Positions 26,322 through 36,790 are shown, numbered from the stretch's first letter. The stretch is DNA of 42,965 nucleotides from an uncultured Pelagibacteraceae bacterium (GCA_902515625.1 CABXVD010000006.1:1-42965); one strand, 5' to 3'. Numbers and translations: made by a program. Notes: generated by a model not told the origin, from the sequence alone.

Positions 26322-27968
26322 ATGAATAATAATTCGAAAGTACTGGCATTAAAATATAGACCGCAAACTTTTGACGATCTAATAGGCCAGGAAGTGGTTG
26401 CAGAAACAATAACAAATTCAATTAAAGCAGACAAAATTCCAAATGCATATTTATTCACAGGCATTAGAGGGATTGGAAAAACAACAACAGCAAGAATAGT
26501 TGCAAAAGCATTAAATTGTTCAAATGGTACCGAAAAAATATGTAGAGAAAATTTTTGCGAGAATTGTGAGTCTATTATCAATTCAAGCCATATAGATGTA
26601 CTTGAAATGGATGCAGCTAGTAAAACTGGTGTAGATGATGTTAGAGATCTTATAGAATTTTCCAGATATGGACCTACTTCAGCTAAATATAAAATTTTTA
26701 TAATTGATGAAGTGCACATGCTTAGCAAACAGGCTTTTAATGCTCTGTTAAAAACATTAGAAGAGCCACCAGAATATCTTAAGTTTATTTTTGCAACTAC
26801 TGAAATTAAAAAAATTCCAATCACTGTTGTATCTAGATGTCAAAGATTTGATTTATCTAGAATTAAATCATCAGAATTATTTGAGTTTATAAAAAAAATT
26901 AAAGATAAAGAAAATGGTAAAGTTACTGACGAAGCTTTAAAACTAATTGTAAAAATTTCTGAAGGTTCAGTTAGAGATGCATTATCTTTATTAGATAGAG
27001 CTTTATTAAGTTTAGATGAAAATACTGAATTAGATTTAAACGCAGCACAAAAAATATTTGGCTACTTTGATAAATCTCAATTAATAGATTTATTTGAACT
27101 AGTCTTAAAAGGTGATGAAAAAAAAGTTATAAATATCTATAGAAAAATTTATGATCAAGGAGTTGAACCTAAAGTATTCATAAATGATTTCTTAGAATTG
27201 TTGTATTACTTTAAAAATATAAATTCTTTAACACTAGAAAGCACAAATTTTTCTCTAAATGATGAGGAGTTTTCGAAAATAAAAAGTATTTCAAATAAAG
27301 TAGAGTCTGATGTGTTAGTGCTGTTCTGGCAATTTGCAATTAGCTCTCTTGAAGAATTAGATATAGTTTCAAATCAACATTTATCGATTGAGATGTTTCT
27401 AATCCGATTAATGCATTTACAGTCTGTGAAATCTCAAAAAAAAATTGAGCCTGAAACTGAAAAAAGAGCAACTAATGAAATTGAGGAAAATATAAGCTCA
27501 AACAAAATAATAGATCAAATTAAAAATATTTCCCAAGAAGAAAAAAATAAACCACAAGTACAAACTGAAATTAAGGCAGAAAATAAAATATTAATAAATT
27601 CTTTTGATGATCTATTATTAATCTGCTCTGAAAAAAAAGAAATTAAATTGAAATATGAATTAGAAAAAAATGTCAATCTAGTAAAATTTGAAAAAAACAG
27701 AATAGAGATATCTTTTAACGATAGTTTAGATAAAGATTTTGTAAAAGATTTATCATTGAAACTTTTTGATTGGACTGCTGAGCGATGGATTATTACTTTT
27801 AGTAAATCTAAAGGCGAAATGTCTGTAAAAGAAAAACAACTTAACAATAAGAAACTTTTAATTGATGAAGCAAAATCTTCAAAAGCTTATAAAAATATAA
27901 TAGAAAATTTTCCTGATGCAGAATTAATTGACGTTAAAATAAAAAAGGATGAGGGTCAGAATGACTGA
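26322..27968 (+). CDS. dnaX: DNA polymerase III subunit gamma/tau
   Basis: KYRPQTFDDLIGQEVV, FTGIRGIGKTTTARIVAKALNC, IDEVHMLSKQAFNALLKTLEEPPEYLKFIFATTE. Confidence 0.97.
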   Translation: MNNNSKVLALKYRPQTFDDLIGQEVVAETITNSIKADKIPNAYLFTGIRGIGKTTTARIVAKALNCSNGTEKICRENFCENCESIINSSHIDVLEMDAASKTGVDDVRDLIEFSRYGPTSAKYKIFIIDEVHMLSKQAFNALLKTLEEPPEYLKFIFATTEIKKIPITVVSRCQRFDLSRIKSSELFEFIKKIKDKENGKVTDEALKLIVKISEGSVRDALSLLDRALLSLDENTELDLNAAQKIFGYFDKSQLIDLFELVLKGDEKKVINIYRKIYDQGVEPKVFINDFLELLYYFKNINSLTLESTNFSLNDEEFSKIKSISNKVESDVLVLFWQFAISSLEELDIVSNQHLSIEMFLIRLMHLQSVKSQKKIEPETEKRATNEIEENISSNKIIDQIKNISQEEKNKPQVQTEIKAENKILINSFDDLLLICSEKKEIKLKYELEKNVNLVKFEKNRIEISFNDSLDKDFVKDLSLKLFDWTAERWIITFSKSKGEMSVKEKQLNNKKLLIDEAKSSKAYKNIIENFPDAELIDVKIKKDEGQND

Positions 27969-28278
27969 TTTTAGTAAGATTTTAGATAAAGCCAAAGAGC
28001 TTGAGGCAAAAATGAAAGAAAGCCAGAAGAAAATTAAGGAAATAAGAGTGGAGGGCGTTTCTGGCTCTAATTCTGTAACAATAACTCTTGATGGTGAAGG
28101 TGAAATGCAAACAATAAAATTATCTGATGAGATTATGAAAGAGGACAAAGCTATTATTGAAGATTTAATTGTTGCCGCTCACAATAACGCTAAAGCACAG
28201 TTAAAATCAAAGACTTCTGAAGAAATTTCAAAAGCTACAGGTGGTTTTGGTATACCAGGCTTTAAATGGCCCTTATAA
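27961..28278 (+). CDS. YbaB/EbfC family nucleoid-associated protein
   Basis: MTDFSKILDKAKELEAKMKESQKKIKEIRVEGVSGSNSVTITLDGEGEM; between dnaX and recR. Confidence 0.92.
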   Translation: MTDFSKILDKAKELEAKMKESQKKIKEIRVEGVSGSNSVTITLDGEGEMQTIKLSDEIMKEDKAIIEDLIVAAHNNAKAQLKSKTSEEISKATGGFGIPGFKWPL

Positions 28279-28281
28279 TAG

Positions 28282-28893
28282 ATGCAAAATATTAGTGAGA
28301 TTGAAGAATTAATAAAATTAATATCTAGGTTGCCTGGCTTAGGTCCAAAATCTGCAAAACGAATTGTTCTTAAACTAATTAATAATCGAGATGAATTAGT
28401 GAAACCAATGGCAAACACTTTGGCTCAGGTTTACAAAAATGTAATCAGATGTAATTCTTGTGGATCACTAAAGTCTAATTTGAGCGGATGCGTTAATTGT
28501 GAGAATACAAAAAACAAGTTTTCCAAAATTTGTGTAGTTGAAGACATTGCTGATCAATGGTCAATTGAGAATTCAAATATTTTTCAAGGTTATTTTCATA
28601 TATTAGGTGGAACTATTTCATCAGTAGGCCAACGAAAAGAGGATCTTCTAGTAGACTCTTTAGTTGAGAGAGTAAATAAAGAAAAAATTGAAGAGGTAAT
28701 ATTAGCAACAAGTGCAACAGTCGAAGGACAGACAACTGCATATTATATACAGGACAGTCTAAAAGGTATTGAAGTTAAAGTAACGAAGTTGGCTCAGGGT
28801 TTACCTGTTGGTGGCGAAATAGAAAGTTTAGATGATGGAACTTTATTTTCGGCTTTTAAAAACCGTTCAAATTTAATTTCTAATTCAGATTAG
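28282..28893 (+). CDS. recR: Recombination protein RecR
   Basis: LISRLPGLGPKSAKRIVLKL, C4 zinc finger, Toprim CVVEDIADQWSIE, GQTTAYYIQD, LAQGLPVGGEIESLDDGTL. Confidence 0.96.
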   Translation: MQNISEIEELIKLISRLPGLGPKSAKRIVLKLINNRDELVKPMANTLAQVYKNVIRCNSCGSLKSNLSGCVNCENTKNKFSKICVVEDIADQWSIENSNIFQGYFHILGGTISSVGQRKEDLLVDSLVERVNKEKIEEVILATSATVEGQTTAYYIQDSLKGIEVKVTKLAQGLPVGGEIESLDDGTLFSAFKNRSNLISNSD

Positions 28894-31042
28894 ATTTTTT
28901 TTCTAATCTATTAATATGTAATAATGGTTCAGTATATCCAGAGGGCTGCTGCTTGCCTTTAAATACTAAATCACATGCAGTTTTGAAAGCTATTGAGTTT
29001 TCGAAGTCATCACTCATTTTGATATATTTAGAGTCATTCTTATTTTGACTATCAACAATTTTTGCCATTTCTTTCATAATTTCTGTTACTTGAATTTCTG
29101 TAGTAATTCCATGATGTATCCAGTTGGCAATATGTTGCGAGGAAATTCTTAAAGTTGCTCTATCTTCCATTAGACCTACGTTGTTAATATCTGGAACTTT
29201 AGAACAACCTATTCCTTGGTCAACCCATCTCACCACATATCCAAGTAATGTTTGGGCTGAATTACTTATTTCATTATTTATTTCTTCAACAGACCAATTA
29301 GTTCTATCTGCTACTGGTATTGTTAGAAGATCATCAAGTTTTGCTTGATCCCTATTTAAAATTTTTTTCTGTTCATCAAAAATATTTATTTCATGATAAT
29401 GTAAAGCGTGAAGGGCAGCAGCAGTTGGAGATGGCACCCAAGCACAATTTGCACCTGCTTTTAAATGGCCTGTTTTTTGTTCCATCATATCTTTCATTTT
29501 GTCAGGCATAGCCCACATACCTTTGCCAATTTGAGCTTTACCAGAAAAACCACATTTTAATCCAATATCCACATTTCTGTTTTCGTAAGCTGTAATCCAT
29601 TTTGATGACTTCATTTCTCCCTTTTTAATCATAGGTCCAGCCATCATTGATGTGTGCATTTCATCACCAGTTCTATCTAAAAATCCTGTATTTATAAAAA
29701 ATACTCTATTTTTTAAGGACCTAATACACTCTTTCAAATTAGAAGATGTTCTTCTTTCTTCATCCATTATTCCTATTTTGCATGTGTATTTTTTTAATCC
29801 TAAAACTTCTTCTACTTTTGAAAAAATTAAATCTGTAAATGCTGTTTCTTCTGGTCCATGCATTTTAGGTTTAACAATATATACAGATCCAGTTCGTGAA
29901 TTATTTTTTTTCTTTAAATCATGAAGTGCTGCAGCTGTCGTTATAAATGCATCTAAAATACCTTCTGGCACTTCATTTCCATCATCTAAAATAACGGATG
30001 GGTTTGTCATTAAATGCCCAACATTTCTTACAAGCAGAAGGCTTCTGCCATGTAATTTTAAACCCTTACCATTCCTAGAAATATAACTTCTATTTGGATT
30101 TAGCTTTCTCTCATATAATTTTCCATCCTTTTCAAATTTTGACTTTAGGTCTCCACGCATTAAACCTAGCCAATTTCTGTAACAAATAATTTTATCTTCT
30201 GAGTCAACTGCTGCTACACTGTCTTCATTATCACAAATAGTTGATACTGCTGACTCTACTATTATATCACTTATACCTGCATGATCTTGTTGAGCAGCAA
30301 ACGCTCTAGAATCTTTTAAAATTTCAATATGTAAATTATTATTTTTTAAAATAATTGCAGAAGGATTATCACTTTCGCCTCTATGACCAATAAATTTATC
30401 TTCATCTATCAAGCTAACTAAATCAGCACCTTTAAGAATTTTTAGCTTTCCATCTTTTACGGCAAAGCTTGTTATTTTTTTCCAGCTTAAATCTTTCAAT
30501 GTAAAATACTTGTCTAAAAAATCTCTGCCATACTTAATAACCATTTCACCTCTTAGTGGGTCATATCTCTCTGAAACACTATCTTCTGATTGCTCAATGA
30601 TATCAGTTCCGTATAGACTATCATATAAACTCATCCATCTAGCATTTGCAGCATTCAGAGCATATCTTGCGTTCATAACTGGCACTACCAGTTGAGGCCC
30701 TGCGATTTTTGCTATCTCGTCATCTACATCTTTTGTTTCAATTTGAAAATCAGGTCCTTCATTTTTTAAATAGCCTATTTCAATTAAAAATTTTTTATAC
30801 TCTTCAAAATTGAATTCTGATCCCTTATTTTTAATATGCCAATCATCAATTTTGTTTTGTAAATCTTTTCTAATGTTTATTAATTCTCTATTTTTAGGTG
30901 CTAATTCATTTACAGTTTTTTCGAAACCTGCCCAAAAATTTTCTGGTGATATCTCTGTTTCTTTAAGTAACTCATTCTTAACAAATTGAACAAGATCACT
31001 TGAAACTTTCAAACTTTTAATATTTATGTATTTTTCTTGCAT
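28880..31042 (-). CDS. glcB: Malate synthase G
   Basis: 720 aa; NARYALNAANARWMSLYDSLYGTD, VGHLMTNPSVILDDGNEVPEGILDAF, GANCAWVPSPTAAALHALHYH. Confidence 0.97.
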   Translation of the reverse strand: MQEKYINIKSLKVSSDLVQFVKNELLKETEISPENFWAGFEKTVNELAPKNRELINIRKDLQNKIDDWHIKNKGSEFNFEEYKKFLIEIGYLKNEGPDFQIETKDVDDEIAKIAGPQLVVPVMNARYALNAANARWMSLYDSLYGTDIIEQSEDSVSERYDPLRGEMVIKYGRDFLDKYFTLKDLSWKKITSFAVKDGKLKILKGADLVSLIDEDKFIGHRGESDNPSAIILKNNNLHIEILKDSRAFAAQQDHAGISDIIVESAVSTICDNEDSVAAVDSEDKIICYRNWLGLMRGDLKSKFEKDGKLYERKLNPNRSYISRNGKGLKLHGRSLLLVRNVGHLMTNPSVILDDGNEVPEGILDAFITTAAALHDLKKKNNSRTGSVYIVKPKMHGPEETAFTDLIFSKVEEVLGLKKYTCKIGIMDEERRTSSNLKECIRSLKNRVFFINTGFLDRTGDEMHTSMMAGPMIKKGEMKSSKWITAYENRNVDIGLKCGFSGKAQIGKGMWAMPDKMKDMMEQKTGHLKAGANCAWVPSPTAAALHALHYHEINIFDEQKKILNRDQAKLDDLLTIPVADRTNWSVEEINNEISNSAQTLLGYVVRWVDQGIGCSKVPDINNVGLMEDRATLRISSQHIANWIHHGITTEIQVTEIMKEMAKIVDSQNKNDSKYIKMSDDFENSIAFKTACDLVFKGKQQPSGYTEPLLHINRLEKKSNLN

Positions 31043-31065
31043 AGCACTTTCGTGACCCCATCTGT

Positions 31066-31206
31066 ATTTTTGCCTGAGAGTTTTGCTCCTTCGGCGGAAT
31101 TTAATCTCTTTCCAGAGTGTTATGCCTAAATCGGTCCTTTTGCCTGAGAGTTTCCGGGGTGGTTGCTCCTTCGGCGCTAAAAATTGCTTAGTCTCTCCCG
31201 ATCATG
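31066..31206 (-). promoter_or_regulatory. Tandem glycine riboswitch (two aptamers) upstream of glcB
   Basis: Minus strand contains GCGCCGAAGGAGCAACCACCCCGGAAACTCTCAGGCAAAAGG (aptamer 1) and CCGCCGAAGGAGCAAAACTCTCAGGCAAAAA (aptamer 2): the gcvT-type GCCGAAGGAGCAA...CTCTCAGGCAAAA consensus twice. Confidence 0.95.
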
Positions 31207-31313
31207 GATTTCTATCTGTTAAAATTATTTAGTCAATTAATAACAATTACCTTTAAAATAATTCATCATTTTATGGCCTTTTTTATAATTTAACTATCCG
31301 ATATAACTAAATC

Positions 31314-32408
31314 ATGAAAAATTACCTTAATTTTGAAAATGAAATTAAAAATCTTGAAAATGAGATAGAAAAATTAAAGGATCCTTATAATCAAGAAGGA
31401 CTATCAGAAGTTGATACTCAAAAAATTTCTAGTACCCAAGCCGAGTTGGATGAAAAACTAAAAAATATTTACTCAAATTTAGATCCATGGCAAACAACTA
31501 TGGTTGCAAGACATGAGGACAGACCAAAATCTAAATTTTTTATAGACAATTTATTTGAAGATTTTATTTCATTGTCTGGTGATCGTCACTATGGTGAAGA
31601 TAAATCAGTTTTAACTGGTTTTGCAAAATTTAAAGGAAATTCAGTTTTAGTTATTGGACAAGAAAAAGGAGAGGATTTAGATAGCAGAATCGAGAGAAAC
31701 TTTGGAATGATGAGACCTGAGGGATACAGGAAAACAATTCGATTAATGAATTTGGCAAATAAATTTAATATTCCAATAATTTCCTTTATAGATACTCCAG
31801 GTGCGTATCCAGGTGTTGGCGCAGAGGAAAGAGGTCAAGCAGAAGCAATCGCAAAATCAATAGAATGTTGCATGGAACTTAAGGTCCCAACAATTGCAAT
31901 AATAATTGGTGAGGGTGGTTCTGGAGGAGCAATCGCTCTTGCATCTTCAAATAAAGTTATAATGTTTGAGAATGCAATCTATTCAGTTATATCTCCTGAG
32001 GGATGTGCAACTATTCTTTGGAGAGACCCAAAGAAAATGCTCGACGCTGCAAAAGCAATGAAACTTTCAGCAAAAGACTTATTGAAATTAAAAGTTATCG
32101 ACGAAATTATTCCTGAGCCTTTGGGTGGTGCTCATCGAGACAGAGATACGATGCTTGAAAACTTAAAAACTTCTATCACACAAAATTTAGATTACTTCAA
32201 AGGCTTATCTCCAGAGGAGATAGCAAATGAAAGAAAAAATAAGTTTTTAAAGATTGGAAGGAATGATGGATTTATTAGTACAACAGAAGATTTAAGTTCA
32301 TTAACTGTCAAAAAAAATAAATTTGAAAGTATTTTAAAATCAAAAAAAATACAAATTGGTATTGGTATAAGTGTTATTTTGTTAGGTTTGATTTTTTTAT
32401 TAATTTAA
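31314..32408 (+). CDS. accA: Acetyl-CoA carboxylase carboxyltransferase subunit alpha
   Basis: GDRHYGEDKSVLTGFAKFKG, IPIISFIDTPGAYPGVGAEERGQAEAIA, GEGGSGGAIALASSNKVIMFENAIYSVISPEGCA; extra C-terminal hydrophobic tail. Confidence 0.97.
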   Translation: MKNYLNFENEIKNLENEIEKLKDPYNQEGLSEVDTQKISSTQAELDEKLKNIYSNLDPWQTTMVARHEDRPKSKFFIDNLFEDFISLSGDRHYGEDKSVLTGFAKFKGNSVLVIGQEKGEDLDSRIERNFGMMRPEGYRKTIRLMNLANKFNIPIISFIDTPGAYPGVGAEERGQAEAIAKSIECCMELKVPTIAIIIGEGGSGGAIALASSNKVIMFENAIYSVISPEGCATILWRDPKKMLDAAKAMKLSAKDLLKLKVIDEIIPEPLGGAHRDRDTMLENLKTSITQNLDYFKGLSPEEIANERKNKFLKIGRNDGFISTTEDLSSLTVKKNKFESILKSKKIQIGIGISVILLGLIFLLI

Positions 32409-32410
32409 AA

Positions 32411-34954
32411 TTATAAAGCACCGTGACAGTGTTTAAATTTTTTACCTGAGCCACAAAAACATGGTTCATTTCTTCCCATTTTTTTGGTTTGATTTTTTTG
32501 AGGTAAAATCTCAGTATTATTATCTTCTTTTTTAGGTTGTTCTGTGACAACTTTTAGATTCATCAAGATTGTAACATAGTCCAATTTTAGTTTTTCTAAG
32601 AGGTTTGAAAATAAATCAAAAGCTTCTTTTTTATATTCAACCAGGGGATCTCTTTGACCATAAGATCTTAAACCAACAACTTGTCTTAATTGTTCTAAAT
32701 ATTGAATGTGGGATTTCCAATTTAAATCAATGGATTGTAGAAAAATTCTTTTTTCTATTTCTTTTGCATAATCTTCTCCAAGGATCTTAATTCTTTCATT
32801 TCTTGTTTCATTAAATTTTGAAAGTATTTTTTCTTTTAACTCTTCATCTTTAGATGCAATTAATTCCTCAAACTCCTTATCTGTGAAACTTTTTCCTAGT
32901 ATTTGCTTAATTCTGTTACTAAATTCTGTGCTCTTAGGGTTTGAAAGTTTTTGAATCTTTAGTTTAATTAAGTCCTCAATTATCTCTTTTAAAAATTCAT
33001 CAGAATAACCAAAAATATCACCACTACTCATTGCGTTTTTTCTTTGAGAAAAAACAACATGTCTTTGATCATTCAGCACATTGTCAAATTTTATTAGGGT
33101 TTTTCTAATATCAAAATTTCTTGCCTCTACTTTCTGCTGCGCTCTCTCTAATGCTTTATTGATCCAAGGATGATCTATGCTTTCTCCATCTTTAAGCCCT
33201 AACTTTTCAAGCATGTTATTCATAGACTCAGAACCAAAAATTCTCATTAAGTCATCCTCCAAACTTACGTAGAATACCGAGCTCCCTTCATCCCCTTGTC
33301 GTCCTGATCTACCTCTTGCTTGATTATCAACTCTTCTAGACTCCATTCTTTCTGTGCCAATTACAAACAAGCCACCTAAAGACTTAATTTTATCTTTGTC
33401 AATTGTGAGCTGTTCATCAGGAATAGATCCTTTTTTTCCTCCAAGTTGGATGTCAACACCACGTCCTGAAATACTGGTTGTGATAATTAAAGATTTTTCT
33501 TTACCTGCATTTGCTATAATTTCAGCCTCATTTTCATGATTTTTGGCATTTAGGACCACATGTTTAATATTCTTTTTATTTAATAAATTTGAATAAACCT
33601 CAGATTTATTTACACTTGATGTAAAAACTAGTATTGGTTGGCCAAGCTCATTACGTTCTATAATTTTATTAATAATTGCATCATTTTTTTCTTTTTCAGT
33701 TCTAAATATTAAATCATTAAAGTCTTTTCTAATCATTTCTTTATTAGTAGGAATTACTACAACTGATAAATCATAAATTTCAAAGAACTCTGCAGATTCA
33801 GTTAAAGCAGTTCCAGTGCAACCTGCTATCTTTTTATAAAGTTTAAAATAATTTTGATAAGTTATTGATGCTAATGTTTGATTTTCAGCATGTATATCAA
33901 TTTTTTCTTTAGCTTCAAGTGCTTGATGAAGGCCATCTCCAAAACGTCTCCCTTCAAGAATTCTTCCAGTTAGCTCATCAACTATTTTCAAGCTTCCATC
34001 TTGAACAATATAATCTTTCCCTTTTTCAAATAAATGATTTGCTCTTAAAGCTTGATTAACATGATGAACTAAATGTAGGTTTTCTGGATCATAAAAATTA
34101 TCATTTTTTAATATTCCCGCATTTGAAAAATGTTTTTCAACACTATTAATTCCCTGATTACTTAAAAGAATACTTTTTTCTTTTTCATCAATTTCAAAAT
34201 CTTTTTCATTTAAAAATTTTATTAATTTATCGATAACTCTGTACTGTTCAGTTTTATTTTCGGCAGATCCAGAAATTACCAATGGTGTTCTTGCTTCATC
34301 AATCAAACAAGAGTCAATTTCATCGACAATTGAAAATGAATGTTCTCTTTGAACCATCTCATTTTGTGAAAATTTCATATTATCCCTTAGATAATCAAAT
34401 CCTAACTCACTATTAGTTGCATAGGTTATGTCACAATTATAATTTTTTTTACGTTCCTCATCGCTTTGATCATTATTAATAAACCCCGAAGTTAACCCAA
34501 GAAAATTATAAATTAGCCCCATTTCTATTGAGTCTCTCTTTGCCAAATAATCATTAACAGTTACTATATGAACTCCTTTTCCACTTAGTGCATTTAAAAA
34601 AGCTGCTAATGTGATTGTTAAAGTTTTTCCTTCACCTGTTCTCATCTCAGCAATTTTACCTTCATGTAGAATGACACCACCAATTAATTGAACATCAAAA
34701 TGTCTTTCTTTTCGAGTTCTTTTCGAAGCTTCTCTTACAAGTGCAAAAGCTTCAGGCATTATATCATTTAATGATTTTCCACTTTTAATAAGATCTTTAA
34801 GCTCTAAAGTTTTCTTTGGAAAATTTGAATCATCTAAATTTATAAATTTTTCCTCTAGCAAATTAATTTTTTCAACAATCTTGCTTACCCTATCAAGCTC
34901 TTTTTGGTTGCTAGATTTAATAAATTTGGAGATTAGATTTAATGGATTAAACAT
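32411..34954 (-). CDS. secA: Preprotein translocase subunit SecA
   Basis: MRTGEGKTLTITLAAFLNAL, VNDYLAKRDS, GRGVDIQLGG, C-terminal CFCGSGKKFKHCHG zinc site. Confidence 0.98.
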   Translation of the reverse strand: MFNPLNLISKFIKSSNQKELDRVSKIVEKINLLEEKFINLDDSNFPKKTLELKDLIKSGKSLNDIMPEAFALVREASKRTRKERHFDVQLIGGVILHEGKIAEMRTGEGKTLTITLAAFLNALSGKGVHIVTVNDYLAKRDSIEMGLIYNFLGLTSGFINNDQSDEERKKNYNCDITYATNSELGFDYLRDNMKFSQNEMVQREHSFSIVDEIDSCLIDEARTPLVISGSAENKTEQYRVIDKLIKFLNEKDFEIDEKEKSILLSNQGINSVEKHFSNAGILKNDNFYDPENLHLVHHVNQALRANHLFEKGKDYIVQDGSLKIVDELTGRILEGRRFGDGLHQALEAKEKIDIHAENQTLASITYQNYFKLYKKIAGCTGTALTESAEFFEIYDLSVVVIPTNKEMIRKDFNDLIFRTEKEKNDAIINKIIERNELGQPILVFTSSVNKSEVYSNLLNKKNIKHVVLNAKNHENEAEIIANAGKEKSLIITTSISGRGVDIQLGGKKGSIPDEQLTIDKDKIKSLGGLFVIGTERMESRRVDNQARGRSGRQGDEGSSVFYVSLEDDLMRIFGSESMNNMLEKLGLKDGESIDHPWINKALERAQQKVEARNFDIRKTLIKFDNVLNDQRHVVFSQRKNAMSSGDIFGYSDEFLKEIIEDLIKLKIQKLSNPKSTEFSNRIKQILGKSFTDKEFEELIASKDEELKEKILSKFNETRNERIKILGEDYAKEIEKRIFLQSIDLNWKSHIQYLEQLRQVVGLRSYGQRDPLVEYKKEAFDLFSNLLEKLKLDYVTILMNLKVVTEQPKKEDNNTEILPQKNQTKKMGRNEPCFCGSGKKFKHCHGAL

Positions 34955-35019
34955 GACTATTTGATTTATTCTTTAAGTATAATGTTTAATATATGTATTA
35001 AATAAATAATTTAAACAAT

Positions 35020-36321
35020 ATGGGAATTAATTTAACAAATTTTCTATCTTCACAATCAAAAAATACCAAAATGATTGATTTTCAAGACTTAGATCATATT
35101 GATGGTCTATCAATTTCAGTACTAAGCGCGAATTTATATAAAAATGACAGAGATGATTTAACAATGTTTTATTTCAGAGATGGTGCAAATCACGCCTCTC
35201 TCTATACACAGTCTAAAATTGTTTCTGAAAATATAAAATGGAACTTAAATCAAAAAACTAAAAAAGTATTTTCTTTAATTGTCAATACTAGAAATGCAAA
35301 CGCATTTACAGGTAAAGAAGGATATGAAAGTTTAAAAAAATTAGCAGATATAATCTCAAAAAATTTGACAGAGAAACAAAAACAAGACGAGGAAACACCT
35401 AAAAAAATAAATCCAAAAGAAATTCTGTTTGGCTGTACAGGAACAATCGGTGAAGAGTTTCCATTTGAAAAAATATCTTATCAAATACCTAATTTAATTA
35501 ATAAAATTCGTTACACTCAAAATAAATTTATTTGGATGAAAGCTGCTCTTGGAATAATGACTACTGACACTAAGCCAAAAATTGCTATGGAAGAGTGCAA
35601 TATAGGAAGTGAGAAAGTTAAAATTTATGGGATCGCTAAAGGTTCTGGGATGATACATCCTAATATGGCAACAACTTTAGCTTATATTTTTACAGATGCG
35701 AGTTTATCTAATGATATTTTAAGTAAGTTATTAAAAAAAAATATTTTTAATACTTTTAATGCTATTTCTTGTGATGGGGATACTAGTACAAACGACATGG
35801 TAACTATTTTTGCAACTAATAAAATCAATAATTCAAAAATAAAAAGTATAAATCAAAATAAAATAAAAAACTTTGATAAAGCTTTAAATAACGTTCTATT
35901 AAATTTGGCCAAAAGAGTTGTTGCAGATGGTGAGGGAGCATCAAAATTTATTTCTATAAACGTGTCTAAATGTAAAAATGAAATGGAAGCAAAAAAAATA
36001 GCTTTTTCTATAGGAAACTCACCTTTAGTAAAAACTGCAATTGCAGGAGAGGATCCAAATTGGGGAAGAATTATAATGGCAATAGGTAAAGCTGGACCAA
36101 AAATTAATTTAAAAAAACTCTGTATAAAATTAGGAAATATAAAAATAGTTCAAGATGGGAAACTTTATCAAAATTACAGTGAAGAGGTAGCATCTAAATA
36201 TATGAAAAATGAAAATATTGATATTAGTGTTGAAGTTTATACAGGAAAAAAAGATTTTACTTCTTACACGATGGATTTAACTAAGAAATATATAAATATT
36301 AATGCAGACTACAGAAGCTAA
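35020..36321 (+). CDS. argJ: Glutamate N-acetyltransferase / amino-acid acetyltransferase
   Basis: NTRNANAFTGKEGYESL, GIAKGSGMIHPNMATTLAYIFTDA (autocleavage site), GEDPNWGRIIMAIGKAG. Confidence 0.96.
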   Translation: MGINLTNFLSSQSKNTKMIDFQDLDHIDGLSISVLSANLYKNDRDDLTMFYFRDGANHASLYTQSKIVSENIKWNLNQKTKKVFSLIVNTRNANAFTGKEGYESLKKLADIISKNLTEKQKQDEETPKKINPKEILFGCTGTIGEEFPFEKISYQIPNLINKIRYTQNKFIWMKAALGIMTTDTKPKIAMEECNIGSEKVKIYGIAKGSGMIHPNMATTLAYIFTDASLSNDILSKLLKKNIFNTFNAISCDGDTSTNDMVTIFATNKINNSKIKSINQNKIKNFDKALNNVLLNLAKRVVADGEGASKFISINVSKCKNEMEAKKIAFSIGNSPLVKTAIAGEDPNWGRIIMAIGKAGPKINLKKLCIKLGNIKIVQDGKLYQNYSEEVASKYMKNENIDISVEVYTGKKDFTSYTMDLTKKYININADYRS

Positions 36322-36361
36322 ATCATATTGAAAATTTTTATTTAAAACCTATTTATAAAAT

Positions 36362-36790
36362 ATGATTAAATACAAGTTAATTTGCAAAGATTGTAACACT
36401 AAATTTGATAGTTGGTTTGCATCGTCTAATGAATATGAGAAGTTAAAAAAAAGAAAATTTTTGACCTGTCATAGTTGTAACTCATTAAAAGTAGAAAAAA
36501 CTTTGATGGCTCCACAATTAATAAACAGCAAAAATAAATCTGAGGCAAAATTAAATACCGCAAAGTACCAAAAAATTAAAAAAACTATTAAAAATTATCA
36601 AAAGTTCATTAAGGACAATTTTCAATACGTAGGAGACAATTTTGCTTATGAGGCAAGATCAATCCATTATAACAATAAAAAAAAATCTAAAGGCATATAT
36701 GGAAGTGCCTCAACACAAGATCTTAAAGAGCTAAAAGATGAAGGAATAGAAGCTCAGATGTTTCCCTGGATAGAAGATAAAGAAAATTAA
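36362..36790 (+). CDS. DUF1178 family putative zinc-ribbon protein
   Basis: LICKDCNTKFDSWFASSNEYEKLKKRKFLTCHSCNSLKVEKTLMAP with paired CxxC. Confidence 0.85.
   Translation: MIKYKLICKDCNTKFDSWFASSNEYEKLKKRKFLTCHSCNSLKVEKTLMAPQLINSKNKSEAKLNTAKYQKIKKTIKNYQKFIKDNFQYVGDNFAYEARSIHYNNKKKSKGIYGSASTQDLKELKDEGIEAQMFPWIEDKEN

Noticed and set aside
26294-26824. 176-aa minus-strand ORF
   Set aside because: Antisense to dnaX and ffs, no recognisable domain; shadow ORF.
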